This document shows, piece by piece, positions 27,144-35,944 of a stretch of DNA of 64,000 nt (the stretch's first letter is position 1; each line of letters begins with the position of its first letter). Source of the DNA: Haloferax marinisediminis (GTDB taxonomy: Archaea > Halobacteriota > Halobacteria > Halobacteriales > Haloferacaceae); assembly GCF_009674585.1 (NCBI RefSeq), contig NZ_WKJP01000001.1, positions 1,550,001 through 1,614,000 on the forward strand, in the 5' to 3' direction. Position numbers and translations under genes: made by a program. Under the pieces are notes generated by a model that did no database searches, was not told where the DNA came from, and was given only the letters and a program-made list of their open reading frames with translations.

Positions 27144-28331
27144 ATGGCGAATGCACCAGATGTCGGCGAACTGACGCCACCGAACCGGACACTGATGGGC
27201 CCCGGACCGAGCGACGTACACCCGCGCGTACTCAAGGCGATGTCCACGCCGCTGGTCGGGCACCTCGACCCGTCGTTCATCGACATCATGAACGATGTTC
27301 AAGAGCTCATGCGCTACACCTTCCGGACCGACAACCAGTGGACGATTCCCGTCTCTGGTACCGGGTCGGCGTCGATGGAGGCGGCCATCGGCAACCTCGT
27401 CGAACCGGGTGACACCATGCTCGTCCCGACCAACGGCTACTTCGGCGGCCGCATGGAGTCGATGGCCGAACGCGCCGGCGGAAACGTCGTCCACGTCGAC
27501 GCGCCGTGGGGCGAACCGCTCGACCCCGTAGACGTTCAGGAAGCGTTCGACGAGTACCAACCCGACGTGTTCGGATTCGTCCACGCCGAAACCTCGACCG
27601 GCGTCAAGCAGCCGAACGTCTCCGAACTGACGAGCATCGCTCACGACCACGACGCACTCGTCGTCGCCGACACCGTCACCTCGCTCGGTGGCGTCGAACT
27701 CGAAGTCGACGACTGGGGCATCGACGTGGCGTACTCTGGACCACAGAAGTGTCTCTCCTGCCCGCCGGGTGCGAGTCCGCTGACGCTCAACGACCGCGCG
27801 ATGGACAAGGTGCTCTCGCGTGAGCACTCACCCCGTTCGTGGTATCTCGACCTCTCCTTGCTCGAAGGCTACTGGGGTGAGGAGCGCGCGTACCACCACA
27901 CGGCACCCATCACGAACGTCTACGCGATTCGTGAGGCGCTCCGACTCGTCGCCGAAGAAGGAATAGAGAACCGCTGGGACCGCCATCTCGAGGTCGCCAG
28001 CGCCCTCAAAGCCGGTGTCGAAGCGATGGGTCTCGGTCTGAACCCCGAAGACGACTACTGGTTGCCGAGTCTCAACGCCGTCCTCGTCCCCGACGGCGTC
28101 GACGCGGGCGAAGCAATCTCGTACGTTCTCGAACACTACGACCTCGAAATCGCTGGTGGCCTCGGTGCGCTCGCCGGCGACATCTTCCGTATCGGGTGTA
28201 TGGGCTACTCCGCCAAACCGAAGAACGTCTCGTTCCTCATGACTGCACTCGGTGAGGCACTCGAAGCGCAGGGCGCGGACGTCGACGTCGATGCCGGGTT
28301 CTCGGCGATGCGCGAGCAGCTGTCCCGATAA
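27144..28331 (+). CDS. Class V PLP aminotransferase (serine/alanine-glyoxylate aminotransferase type)
   Basis: 395 residues starting MANAPDVGELTPPNRTLMGP. Features: PGPSDVHPRVLKAM, the GSASMEAA loop binding PLP phosphate, VADTVTSLGG (pyridine-contacting Asp), and YSGPQKCLSCPPG with the Schiff-base Lys. The block NRTLMGPGPSDV and the RxG-M ending (FRIGCMGYSA) are characteristic of AGXT/serine-pyruvate aminotransferases. It converts glyoxylate to glycine at the expense of alanine or serine. Directly upstream on the same strand is the 2-hydroxyacid oxidase, whose product from glycolate would be glyoxylate: a plausible two-step route, although the two genes are separated by 127 bases with their own promoter signals. 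Confidence 0.93.
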   Translation: MANAPDVGELTPPNRTLMGPGPSDVHPRVLKAMSTPLVGHLDPSFIDIMNDVQELMRYTFRTDNQWTIPVSGTGSASMEAAIGNLVEPGDTMLVPTNGYFGGRMESMAERAGGNVVHVDAPWGEPLDPVDVQEAFDEYQPDVFGFVHAETSTGVKQPNVSELTSIAHDHDALVVADTVTSLGGVELEVDDWGIDVAYSGPQKCLSCPPGASPLTLNDRAMDKVLSREHSPRSWYLDLSLLEGYWGEERAYHHTAPITNVYAIREALRLVAEEGIENRWDRHLEVASALKAGVEAMGLGLNPEDDYWLPSLNAVLVPDGVDAGEAISYVLEHYDLEIAGGLGALAGDIFRIGCMGYSAKPKNVSFLMTALGEALEAQGADVDVDAGFSAMREQLSR

Positions 28332-28459
28332 CACGGATTGACTCGCGTCTAATCCGCGTTAATTCGGTTCAACGGACCGTAGGACCGGGACAAATCGAGT
28401 CACACAGTTTCCACCCTTCATCATCGTGGCGTCGTGAGTGGCGACCGGAGCGAATCACG

Positions 28460-28729
28460 ATGAAGCTACACACAATCGTCGGCGTCGCACTCGCCGTCCT
28501 CGTCGCGACTGCGGGTGTGGCCGCCGCCACGCCAGGAGCGAGTGCGAGCGACTCTGACGCGAACCCGAAAAACCAGCAAGGCCCCCCGAGCGAGTTGCCC
28601 GCGGAGGTTCCCGATTTCGTGTCTGACATCCACGACACGGTTACTGACTTCCTCGACGACACACTCGACGGTGCGCTCGGTCCTGCCGTGAGCGAGCATG
28701 CGGGGTCACCATCGTCGGCCGGGAACTAA
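28460..28729 (+). CDS. Small secreted acidic protein
   Basis: 89 residues. Residues 1-29 are a Sec-type signal (MKLHTIVGVALAVLVATAG, then AAATPGASA). The mature part is acidic and has a predicted amphipathic helix (VPDFVSDIHDTVTDFLDDTL). There are no Cys residues or known motifs. The start is backed by the signal peptide. Function unknown; 51 bases downstream lies another exported protein gene, so the two could share a transcript. Confidence 0.65.
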   Translation: MKLHTIVGVALAVLVATAGVAAATPGASASDSDANPKNQQGPPSELPAEVPDFVSDIHDTVTDFLDDTLDGALGPAVSEHAGSPSSAGN

Positions 28730-28780
28730 GCAGATGGCCAACAACTACACAGGGAACGGAGACGCATTGGTAGGTACAAT

Positions 28781-29395
28781 ATGAGACGGACAGTCCTCGT
28801 CGCAGCATCGATACTTGTCCTCGTCACGGCAGGTATCGGTCTCGCATTCGTAACCGGTGCTGGCCCGTTCGCTGGAGGGGCAGACACCGGAGACCAGACG
28901 ACCGAGGACTTCCCCACGCAGACAGCGACACCGACGAGTGGCGATGGTGCTGGGGGCGGAAGCAGTGGGGGCGACAGTAGTGGAAGCGATGGCGGGAGCG
29001 ACGATAGCGGAGACACGAACACGGCCGACCAGACGCAGGCCGCCTCGGGCCCACCGTTCGCCTTCACAATCGTCAGCATCGAAGAGTGCGGACAGACGTG
29101 TCGTGACGTGACGAGTAGACTGACGAACCAGCAAGAGGCAGATGCGACCGGTGTCACCGTCTACAGTCGTATCTTCGCAGGCAACAGCACGGCCTCCGAG
29201 GACGAGGTCTGGCGCGGAAGCGAAGCAGTTGGTAACCTCGACGCTGGTGAGTCGTACACAACCACGAGGAGAGTCCAACTTTCCTTCTCGGAGGCGTTCG
29301 CAGTGCAACAAGCGGACGGGTGGATTACGGTTCAGACGACCATCCAGACGGACCAGCGAACGCTGACGTACACGGAACGTCGAGACGTCATCTAA
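28781..29395 (+). CDS. Membrane-anchored extracellular protein with Ser/Gly/Asp-rich linker
   Basis: 204 residues. An N-terminal hydrophobic helix (about 4-27) without lipobox Cys may be a signal anchor. Residues about 33-87 are low-complexity, rich in Gly, Ser, Asp and Thr, typical of haloarchaeal surface linkers and possible O-glycosylation. The C-terminal about 115 residues form a beta-rich domain beginning PPFAFTIVSIEECGQTCRDV, with two Cys that could form a disulfide. It resembles the CARDB/FxLYD-like extracellular beta domains of haloarchaea, but I cannot name a family. Confidence 0.7.
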   Translation: MRRTVLVAASILVLVTAGIGLAFVTGAGPFAGGADTGDQTTEDFPTQTATPTSGDGAGGGSSGGDSSGSDGGSDDSGDTNTADQTQAASGPPFAFTIVSIEECGQTCRDVTSRLTNQQEADATGVTVYSRIFAGNSTASEDEVWRGSEAVGNLDAGESYTTTRRVQLSFSEAFAVQQADGWITVQTTIQTDQRTLTYTERRDVI

Positions 29396-29421
29396 AAACG
29401 GGGGTTCGGTCTGCGATTCGT

Positions 29422-29883
29422 TCAGTCGTCGGCGGACGCGATTCCAGTCGGGTCTTCAGGCAGAACGCCGATTCTCTGGAGCAGTCCCAGTGAGTCCCAC
29501 GTCGCCCAGCCTTCGACGATCTGTCCGTCCGTCACCCGCATCGACATGATGCCGGGAGTCTTCTCGTCGTCAGTCGGCGCGTTCCCCGTCGGCGGGATTC
29601 CGTAGAACTCTCCTTCGTGGGTCCCGCCGCCGCAGAATCCGAGCGTCACGATCTCGTCGTCCGCGTGGATATATTCGATATCCATCTCGTAGTCCGGGAA
29701 CCCCGTCAAGACGTTCTGGATGAACAACTTCAGCCCATCTCTGTCGACGTCCGCCCCGGTCATGTCGAACCAGTGGCCGACGTAGTCGGGACTGAACAGT
29801 TCATCTATCGCGTCCATGTCGTGGCCGTTCCATACCTCCTCGACGAACCGTCGTGCGAGGGCTTCGTTTTCTCGTGCAGTCAT
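29422..29883 (-). CDS. SnoaL-like polyketide cyclase / ester cyclase family protein
   Basis: 153 residues starting MTARENEALARRFVEEVWN. The hallmark SnoaL pattern is clear: helix RRFVEEVWNGHDMDAIDELFSPDYVGHW, FPDYEMDIEYIHADDEIVTLGFCGGGTHEGEFYGIPPTG, and the tail IVEGWATWDSLGLLQRIGVLP. Members fold as alpha+beta barrels around a hydrophobic pocket. Most haloarchaeal copies are uncharacterised. The upstream in-frame start gives nine extra residues and no fold support. The upstream region has an imperfect repeat (GTGACA-N4-TGTTAC, about 29914-29929) and the palindrome TAGTTAACTA (29944-29953). Confidence 0.88.
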   Translation of the reverse strand: MTARENEALARRFVEEVWNGHDMDAIDELFSPDYVGHWFDMTGADVDRDGLKLFIQNVLTGFPDYEMDIEYIHADDEIVTLGFCGGGTHEGEFYGIPPTGNAPTDDEKTPGIMSMRVTDGQIVEGWATWDSLGLLQRIGVLPEDPTGIASADD

Positions 29884-30164
29884 CTGTGAGACCTCCACGA
29901 GAAAATTCACGATGTGACAGTTTTGTTACGACCAGTCTAGGGTTAGTTAACTAGCACTTTATGGCATCACAGTGGTATGATAGTCGACGACACACATAGT
30001 AGACCGCAGCATATTTTCTTGGCATCTGATACGTGTTCGAACAGGGCGAGGGCCCGAGCGTCGCACCCGCTGCAATTCGTGAGAGTCGACCATCGCATGC
30101 GAACGAGACACAGGCCGACCACCGCATCCGCAACGACTTTTCACGCCGACACCGAACGCCGGGT
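29884..30164. other. Divergent promoter region between the SnoaL-like gene and hisD
   Basis: 281 bases with no gene. The left part is AT-richer and holds a perfect 10-base palindrome TAGTTAACTA (29944-29953) and an imperfect dyad nearer the SnoaL gene. The right part is GC-rich and open in frame with hisD for 44 codons, but its composition (Arg, His, Pro) is not protein-like. Confidence 0.4.
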
Positions 30165-31442
30165 ATGAACATCGAGGTTCGCGAACTGGCCGGTCTCGGC
30201 CCGGACGCCCGACGCGCCTTCTTCGAGCGCGACGCTGGCGTCGCCGAGGTACGGTCCGACGTGCGCGACATCGTCGAACGAGTCCACAGAGAAGGCGACG
30301 TCGCACTCCGAGAGTACTCCCGCGAGTTCGACGGCGTCGAAGTGGGGAACATCGACGTGAGTGACGCGGCAGAACGCGCCTACGACGAAATCGACGACGA
30401 CGTCCGCGAGGCAATCGAGACTGCTGCGGCGAACATCCGCGAGTTCCACGAGCGACAGGTCCCCGAAGACTGGCGCGAAGACTTCGACGGGAGAGAACTC
30501 GGGCGTCGCTACCGACCGCTCGACCGCGTCGGCGTCTACGCACCCGGTGGAACCGCCGCGTACCCCTCGAGCGTCCTCATGGGCGTCATCCCCGCGAAGG
30601 TCGCTGGCGTCGAACACGTGGCCGTCGCCACGCCGCCTGCCGACCCGATGAACCCCGTCACGCTGGCCGCGATGCACGTCGCCGGTGCCGATGCGGTGTA
30701 CTCCGTCGGCGGCGCACAGGGAATCGCCGCCCTCGCCTACGGAACCGAGACGGTCAAAGCCGTCCAGAAAATCGTCGGCCCCGGAAACAAGTGGGTGACC
30801 GCCGCGAAGGCCGAAGTCCGCGGTGACGTGGATATCGACTTCCTCGCTGGTCCCTCGGAGATTCTCGTCGTCGCCGACGAGACGGCAGACCCGCGATTCG
30901 TCGCGGCCGACCTCGTCGCACAGGCCGAACACGACCCGAACGCCTCCGTCGTCGCCGTCACCGACGACGCGGACCTCGCAGACGCCATCGTCGCCGAAGT
31001 CGAACGACAGGCCGCCGAGCGCGAGCGCACAGAGACCATCGAAGCGGCACTCGAAAACGACGCGTCGGGTGTGCTCCTCGCACGGTCGATGTCCGAGGCA
31101 GTTCTCTTCGCCGAGGAGTACGCCGCAGAGCACCTGTCGATTCAGGCCGACGACGACGAAGCGCTGCTCGACCGCATCGACTCGGCAGGGAGCGTCTTCC
31201 TCGGTCCGTACACACCCGTCGCAGCCGGTGACTACGCCTCCGGCACGAACCACGTTCTCCCGACTGGCGCGGGCGCGAAGCGACAGGGTGGCCTCTCGGT
31301 CGACCACTTCGTCCGTTCGACGACCGTCCAGCGACTCGACCGCGACGCCCTCTCGGACCTCTCGGAGACCATCACGACGCTCGCAGAAGCGGAGGGACTG
31401 GACGCACACGCACAGAGCGTCCGCGAGCGATTCGACGAGTAG
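30165..31442 (+). CDS. hisD: Histidinol dehydrogenase
   Basis: 425 residues, the normal length. Family blocks: [65 protein letters not shown] with the catalytic Glu/His region [12 protein letters not shown], and the C-terminal [19 protein letters not shown] with the Zn-binding His/Asp. It carries out the last two steps of histidine synthesis, oxidising L-histidinol to L-histidine with two NAD+. The ATG before [11 protein letters not shown] fits the family; a 44-codon in-frame upstream extension is Arg/His-rich and rejected. No other his genes are next to it, as is usual for dispersed his genes in haloarchaea. Confidence 0.96.
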   Translation: MNIEVRELAGLGPDARRAFFERDAGVAEVRSDVRDIVERVHREGDVALREYSREFDGVEVGNIDVSDAAERAYDEIDDDVREAIETAAANIREFHERQVPEDWREDFDGRELGRRYRPLDRVGVYAPGGTAAYPSSVLMGVIPAKVAGVEHVAVATPPADPMNPVTLAAMHVAGADAVYSVGGAQGIAALAYGTETVKAVQKIVGPGNKWVTAAKAEVRGDVDIDFLAGPSEILVVADETADPRFVAADLVAQAEHDPNASVVAVTDDADLADAIVAEVERQAAERERTETIEAALENDASGVLLARSMSEAVLFAEEYAAEHLSIQADDDEALLDRIDSAGSVFLGPYTPVAAGDYASGTNHVLPTGAGAKRQGGLSVDHFVRSTTVQRLDRDALSDLSETITTLAEAEGLDAHAQSVRERFDE

Positions 31443-31535
31443 TGAGTCACTTCCACGAGTAGGGACGTCGTACCGGGACAAACACACCTTGCTCCCGGCG
31501 CCACAGTTAACCGTTCCCACAGTATATCGGGTAGT

Positions 31536-31901
31536 ATGAGCACAGAATCCGCGACCGGAAGCGGCGACGGGGCTGTTACGGTCACGCCCGCTGCCGCGGA
31601 GGAAGCCATCTCGCTCCTCGAAGGAGAGTCGATGGACACCGACGTTGCCGGTCTCCGCCTGTTCGTCCAACAGGGTGGGTGTGCTGGCCTCTCCTACGGG
31701 ATGCGATTCGATACAGAACCGGAAGACGACGACACGGTCGTCGAACAACACGGGCTTCGTGTGTTCGTCGACCCTGCGAGTATCAACTACATCGGCGGGT
31801 CCACGCTCGCGTTCGAAGGTGGCCTGCAAGGCGCAGGCTTCCACGTCGAGAACCCGAACGCGACGAGTAGTTGCGGATGTGGTGAGTCCTTCCGGACGTA
31901 G
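31536..31901 (+). CDS. A-type iron-sulfur carrier (IscA/ErpA/HesB family)
   Basis: 121 residues. The three conserved Cys positions are present: GGCAGLSYGM (first) and SSCGCGESF at the C-terminus (second and third). The core is FVQQGGCAGLSYGMRFD, then IDxxS-like FVDPASINYIGG and GAGFHVENPNA. A-type carriers accept Fe-S clusters and pass them to apo-enzymes such as the window's Rieske and 4Fe-4S proteins. A roughly 15-residue Ser/Gly/Ala-rich N-terminal extension precedes the domain. A TATA-like CAGTATATCG lies upstream. Confidence 0.94.
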   Translation: MSTESATGSGDGAVTVTPAAAEEAISLLEGESMDTDVAGLRLFVQQGGCAGLSYGMRFDTEPEDDDTVVEQHGLRVFVDPASINYIGGSTLAFEGGLQGAGFHVENPNATSSCGCGESFRT

Positions 31902-31941
31902 GGCCCGACTTCTTAAGCCACTCGCCCGCGAATCGAGGTAC

Positions 31942-32190
31942 ATGACCGACTTACAATCACAGACAGTCGCCAGTGGAAAGACCGTCTACGTCGCCCGCGA
32001 CGAGGTCGAACGCGGGTCGAAAGGACCGTTTTACGTCGTGTACGCCACTGACGACGCCGAGAACCGATGGGGCTACCTCTGTGGCAACTGTGACTCGTTC
32101 AACACTGCGATGGACACGATGGGTCGCATCGAGTGCAACGAGTGTGGAAACGTCCGAAAACCCGACGAGTGGGACGCCGCTCACGAGTAG
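31942..32190 (+). CDS. Small zinc-ribbon-like haloarchaeal protein (DUF5816 type)
   Basis: 82 residues starting MTDLQSQTVASGKTVYVARD. Two CxxC pairs (LCGNCDSF and ECNECGNV) probably hold one zinc. The front half is beta-rich with YVVYATDDAENRWGYLCGNC. The layout matches the haloarchaeal DUF5816 group as I know it; no function is established. The AT-rich CTTCTTAAG about 30 bases upstream fits a TATA box of a leaderless gene. It follows the IscA-like gene closely on the same strand. Confidence 0.78.
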   Translation: MTDLQSQTVASGKTVYVARDEVERGSKGPFYVVYATDDAENRWGYLCGNCDSFNTAMDTMGRIECNECGNVRKPDEWDAAHE

Positions 32191-32278
32191 AGAACTCACT
32201 TCGAACACACATTCAGTTTCGAGTGGTACTGGTTACCGTGGCAAGCTTTATCACGAGAGCTAGTGTAGATAGAGTTGC

Positions 32279-32623
32279 ATGGCCCAGGCTTCGATGCCCC
32301 CTGTTCAGGAGGCTCGGTCGATATTCGGCCGGCTGGGGTACACCGTCTCGGGGGACGGAACCCAAATGCTAGCCGAACACAAGTGGCGTACGGTCCAAGT
32401 GACCGCACTGAGTTCGCGAGAAGCGTCTGAGTGCCGACCGGTACTTACAGACGGCGGCGACGACACAGGCTATCGTCTTCGCTGCTTCGTGACGTGGGAC
32501 GACCACATCGAGACGCTCAAAGAGCGACTTCTCGGTGTCGACCTCCCGTACGAGTGGGCCATTATTGGTGTGTCGAACAGTGGTGGGGACGACTACGAAG
32601 TCGTCCGCGGCGCGAACACGTAG
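32279..32623 (+). CDS. Haloarchaeal conserved protein of unknown function
   Basis: 114 residues starting MAQASMPPVQEARSIFGRLGY. It is an alpha/beta single domain with strands RTVQVTAL and RLRCFVTW and a helix DDHIETLKERLL. It has two scattered Cys (ECRPVL, RCFVTW), no membrane segment and no cofactor motif. It resembles the DUF7116-type small proteins common in haloarchaea, but that assignment is from memory. AT-rich sequence (AAGCTTTATCACG) lies upstream as a candidate promoter. Confidence 0.7.
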   Translation: MAQASMPPVQEARSIFGRLGYTVSGDGTQMLAEHKWRTVQVTALSSREASECRPVLTDGGDDTGYRLRCFVTWDDHIETLKERLLGVDLPYEWAIIGVSNSGGDDYEVVRGANT

Positions 32624-32667
32624 ACTCGCGCCCAAACGTTTTCTCAACCCATCCCTAACGGGTGGGT

Positions 32668-33354
32668 ATGCCGCAGACCACGCAGTCGGGGCTCCGTCGA
32701 TTCGTTCGTAGTAAACGGCTCAATGCGGCCCTCGCGTGGCTATTCGTTGGATTCCTCGCTGCCGTCGCTACCGGCAGCGTCGTTGCGAACGGAGACCTCG
32801 TCTGGGGTGGGTTCGCCGGAATCGTCGCCATCTTGACTGTCGTTCCGGCACTCGCGTTCCGCGACGCACAGGCGATGCTCCCGTGGGAAGTCGTCGCACT
32901 CGCGTCCTTCCCGCTCGTCGCTCGCGTGCTCGTTCGAGGGCAAACGATCGGCGGGCTGACGTTCTCGGGACGTGTCTCGACGTATCTGGCAGTCGCCGCA
33001 GTCGCGCTCATCATCGCCGTGGAGTTGGACGTGTTCACGCCCGTTCGGATGAACCACTCGTTCGCCGTCTTCTTCGTCGTCATCGCCACGATGGCCGCCG
33101 CTGGGGTCTGGGCCGTCGTCCAGTGGTTGTCAGACCTCTATCTCGGGACGCGCCTCCTGTTGAACGGCCGGCCAGAGGAGGTCATCGAGACGGCACTGAT
33201 GTGGGACTTCGTGGCCGCAACGGTCGCCGGCCTCGTGGCGGGTCTCGTATTCGAGTACTACTTCCGCCGTCGTGCTGAGCCAAAACAGCGCCTCCCCACC
33301 GAGGTGGTCGAAGCAGCGGAGATTGTCGACCCGAAGGGAGGTGGGTCTCGATGA
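32668..33354 (+). CDS. Polytopic membrane protein of unknown function
   Basis: 228 residues with about six hydrophobic segments (ALAWLFVGFLAAVATGSVVA, WGGFAGIVAILTVVPALAF, EVVALASFPLVARVLV, TYLAVAAVALIIAVELDVF, SFAVFFVVIATMAAAGVWAVV, LMWDFVAATVAGLVAGLVFEYY) and a charged C-terminal tail. The ATG overlaps the next gene's arrangement: this gene's stop overlaps the following ATG by four bases (ATGA), so translation is coupled. The downstream gene is also a membrane protein with similar segments. No family name can be given with confidence. Confidence 0.75.
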   Translation: MPQTTQSGLRRFVRSKRLNAALAWLFVGFLAAVATGSVVANGDLVWGGFAGIVAILTVVPALAFRDAQAMLPWEVVALASFPLVARVLVRGQTIGGLTFSGRVSTYLAVAAVALIIAVELDVFTPVRMNHSFAVFFVVIATMAAAGVWAVVQWLSDLYLGTRLLLNGRPEEVIETALMWDFVAATVAGLVAGLVFEYYFRRRAEPKQRLPTEVVEAAEIVDPKGGGSR

Positions 33355-34007
33355 AAATCCGCGCTCGCCTGCGCATCGGCGCACGTCGCCAACAACAACT
33401 CGCGCGAGCGATGCAACTGATTCTCATCGGCCTCATCTTCATCGGCCTCGACCGCAGAAACCTCGGAATCGTCGTGAACGCGTCGGTCGGCCTCGGTGTG
33501 ACCTACCTGCCGGCGATACTCGAACGCGACTACCGAATCCCGATGGACGCCGGGTTGACGCTCTGGATATCCGCTGCAGCGTTTCTCCACGCACTCGGAA
33601 CGGTCGGCATCCCCGGCTCCGAGACGAGCTTCTACGCCGGTGTCTGGTGGTGGGACCACCTCACGCACGCACTCTCGTCGTCTGTCGTCGCTGCCGCAGG
33701 GTACGCGACGATTCGGGCAGTCGACCAGCACACCAGTGCAATCTTCCTCCCCGGTCGGTTCATGTTCGTCTTCATCTTGCTGTTCGTCCTCGCGTTCGGC
33801 GTCTTCTGGGAGGTCATCGAGTTCGCAATCTCGCGGGTCGCCGCCCTCGCCGGCACGGGGTCGGTGTTGACCCAGTACGGCCTCGAAGATACGCTCCTGG
33901 ACCTCGTGTTCGACACGGTCGGTGGACTGATAGTCGCCATCTGGGGAACGGCACACCTGACCGACGTAGTCGGTGCTATTCGGTCCCGACTGGACAACAC
34001 GGCGTGA
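33351..34007 (+). CDS. Polytopic membrane protein (DUF2238-like), coupled to the upstream membrane protein
   Basis: 218 residues. Hydrophobic segments are at about 20-35, 45-60, 67-88, 103-122 and 138-158, with a last one near 185-203. Signature-like residues are WWWDHLTHALSS, EVIEFAISR and DTLLDLVFDTVGG, whose Asp-His and Glu-Asp placements in membrane helices match the DUF2238 (YjdF-like) membrane family. Start ATG overlaps the previous stop by four bases. The partner protein upstream is about the same size, so the two may form a heteromeric complex; that is inference. Function unknown. Confidence 0.78.
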   Translation: MKIRARLRIGARRQQQLARAMQLILIGLIFIGLDRRNLGIVVNASVGLGVTYLPAILERDYRIPMDAGLTLWISAAAFLHALGTVGIPGSETSFYAGVWWWDHLTHALSSSVVAAAGYATIRAVDQHTSAIFLPGRFMFVFILLFVLAFGVFWEVIEFAISRVAALAGTGSVLTQYGLEDTLLDLVFDTVGGLIVAIWGTAHLTDVVGAIRSRLDNTA

Positions 34008-34151
34008 CGCGGACGCGACTCGTCTCGGTCGCTGCACGCTCGACAGTCGGGTGAGTCTGCGTCGTCGCTCGCCACTCACGAAAATCGGGATGCCGTATCG
34101 TGACACATCGGGGACGATTATTTGTGATAGTACGACGAATAGTCTGCCGAG

Positions 34152-34364
34152 ATGGTGTTCAAGAAAATCACCCTCATCGGTCGGAGTAACGAGAGTTTCG
34201 ACGCAGCAGTCGACGACGCAATCGACCGAGCAGAGGAGACGCTCGCCGGTGTCAAGTGGGTCGAAGTGAAAGAACTCGGGGTAGAACTGGCGTCCGTCGA
34301 GACCCGAGAGTACCAAGCAGAAGTCGAAGTCGCATTCGAACTGCAGGCCAAAGCAGACGAGTAA
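34152..34364 (+). CDS. Dodecin (flavin-storage protein)
   Basis: 70 residues, starting [20 protein letters not shown]. Dodecins are about 65-75 residues and this shows the full pattern: [18 protein letters not shown], then helix [23 protein letters not shown] (with the Trp that stacks between flavins), and [12 protein letters not shown]. The protein forms a hollow dodecamer binding riboflavin or lumichrome; the best-studied homologue is from Halobacterium salinarum. It is monocistronic; an AT-rich TTATTTGTGA about 30 bases upstream is a candidate TATA element. Confidence 0.94.
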   Translation: MVFKKITLIGRSNESFDAAVDDAIDRAEETLAGVKWVEVKELGVELASVETREYQAEVEVAFELQAKADE

Positions 34365-34481
34365 TCGGCCACACCGAGAGGGACGTCGAGAGCCGGGTCG
34401 GCGGACACTCCGGCCCAGTCCCGCGTTGCGACCTGTCCCGACGGCTTCTTGTTCGACCGCGCCCCCACATTCGAGAAGCGA

Positions 34482-35861
34482 ATGCCTCGGCTCCTCCACT
34501 ACTCTGATATCGAGAACGTCTTCGACGACCCCGAACGTGCGGGCCGTCTCGCCGGTTGCGTCACCGTCCTCGACGACGACGACACGGTGGTCGTCGGAAC
34601 GGGCGACAACACCTCTCCGGGCGTCCTGTCGCTCGTCGAACGCGGCGGACAGGCACTCGATTTCTACGACGCCGTCGACGCCGACCTCGAGACGTTCGGC
34701 AACCACGACTTCGACTACGGTGCGACTCGAACCCGAGAACTCGTCGCCGCGAGTCGTCCCACTTGGGTCTCCAGCAACGTCCGTGACGAGGCGGGCGAGC
34801 GATTCGCCGCCGCCGAAGGCGCGGTCCCGTGGACGACCCGGGACGTAGACGGGATGACACTCGGTTTTTTCGGTGTCACCGACCCCGCGACGGGGTCCAT
34901 CAACCCCGAGGCGGTCGGACTCACGTTCGACGACCCGTACGAGGCAGCGAACGAGGCCATCACCGCGCTCCGCGAGAACGGTGCCGACGTGGTCGTCGCA
35001 CTCTCACACCTCGGAAGCGGAGACGACGACCTCGTCCGCCGGTGCGACGTCGACCTCGTCCTCGGCGGCCACGTCCACGCCGAACGCGACGACGTGGTCG
35101 ACGGTGTCCCAATCGTTCGACCCGGTGCCAACGGCCACGTCGTCTGGGAGGTGCGAATCGACGCAGAGCGAATCGAGACGGTCCGACATCGGACCGCCGA
35201 GTACCGACCGGACGAGTCGTTCGTCGCGGCGCTCAACGGGCGTGTCGACGCCGCTGGACTGGACGAGGTCCTCTGCCGAATCGACCGCCCGATGGACCGC
35301 TCTGAAGAGACAGTGGCCGCCGGCGAGTGCCGTGTCGGCAACGCCATCGCCGACGCCTATCGGTGGGCCACCGGCGCCGACGTTGGCCTGCAAAACAGCG
35401 GTGGAATCCGCTCTGGTCCACCCGTTGGCCCCGAGATAACACACGCAGACCTGGTGAGTCTCGTTCCCTTCGAAGAGCACATCGTCGTCGCCGAGGTGAC
35501 CGGAACGGAACTCCTCGCGGTGTTCAACGCTGCCCGTGGTGCTACGATGGGGTTCGGGAAACCCGACTGGTGGCACGCACACGTCAGCGGTGCTCGACTC
35601 GTCTGGGACGACGACCGCGACGAAGTCGTCGAGGCGACAGTTGCAGGTGAGCCAATCGACCCAGAGGCGACGTATACGCTCGCCACCAGCGACTACGTGC
35701 TCCACAGCACACAGGAGTTCCCAGCGCTCACGCAGGCCCACCGCGCCGGCGAGTTCGAGATTCAACACGAGGCACTCGCACGGTACGCCCGCGAAGTCGG
35801 CTTCGACGCAGCGGTGGAGGGACGAATCGAGCGTCGGTCCACCGCAGCAGCGGAGGACTGA
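34482..35861 (+). CDS. Metallophosphoesterase / 5'-nucleotidase family protein
   Basis: 459 residues starting MPRLLHYSDIENVFDDPERA. N-terminal calcineurin-like domain: HYSD (metal Asp), GTGDNTSPG, GNHDFDYG, LSHLG and GGHVHAERD. The C-terminal 5'-nucleotidase domain contains NAIADAYRWATGADVGLQNSGGIRSG, then LVPFEEHIVVAEVTGTEL, typical of UshA-type enzymes. There is no signal peptide, so unlike bacterial UshA it should be cytosolic. Likely substrates are nucleotides, UDP-sugars or cyclic nucleotides. The upstream 11-codon in-frame extension is rejected because the family begins at the metal motif. Confidence 0.92.
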   Translation: MPRLLHYSDIENVFDDPERAGRLAGCVTVLDDDDTVVVGTGDNTSPGVLSLVERGGQALDFYDAVDADLETFGNHDFDYGATRTRELVAASRPTWVSSNVRDEAGERFAAAEGAVPWTTRDVDGMTLGFFGVTDPATGSINPEAVGLTFDDPYEAANEAITALRENGADVVVALSHLGSGDDDLVRRCDVDLVLGGHVHAERDDVVDGVPIVRPGANGHVVWEVRIDAERIETVRHRTAEYRPDESFVAALNGRVDAAGLDEVLCRIDRPMDRSEETVAAGECRVGNAIADAYRWATGADVGLQNSGGIRSGPPVGPEITHADLVSLVPFEEHIVVAEVTGTELLAVFNAARGATMGFGKPDWWHAHVSGARLVWDDDRDEVVEATVAGEPIDPEATYTLATSDYVLHSTQEFPALTQAHRAGEFEIQHEALARYAREVGFDAAVEGRIERRSTAAAED

Positions 35862-35944
35862 CCGATGTCCCGTGACTACTGTGACGCCGGCCACTCCGTC
35901 CAAGAGGGAAAGGTTGACGCACACCCAGTGAGTGGGTGGCGAAT

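Noticed and set aside
30141-31943. 600-codon open frame on the - strand opposite hisD and the IscA-like gene
   Set aside because: Covers two well-supported genes in antisense and is Val/Asp/Arg-rich with no motifs.
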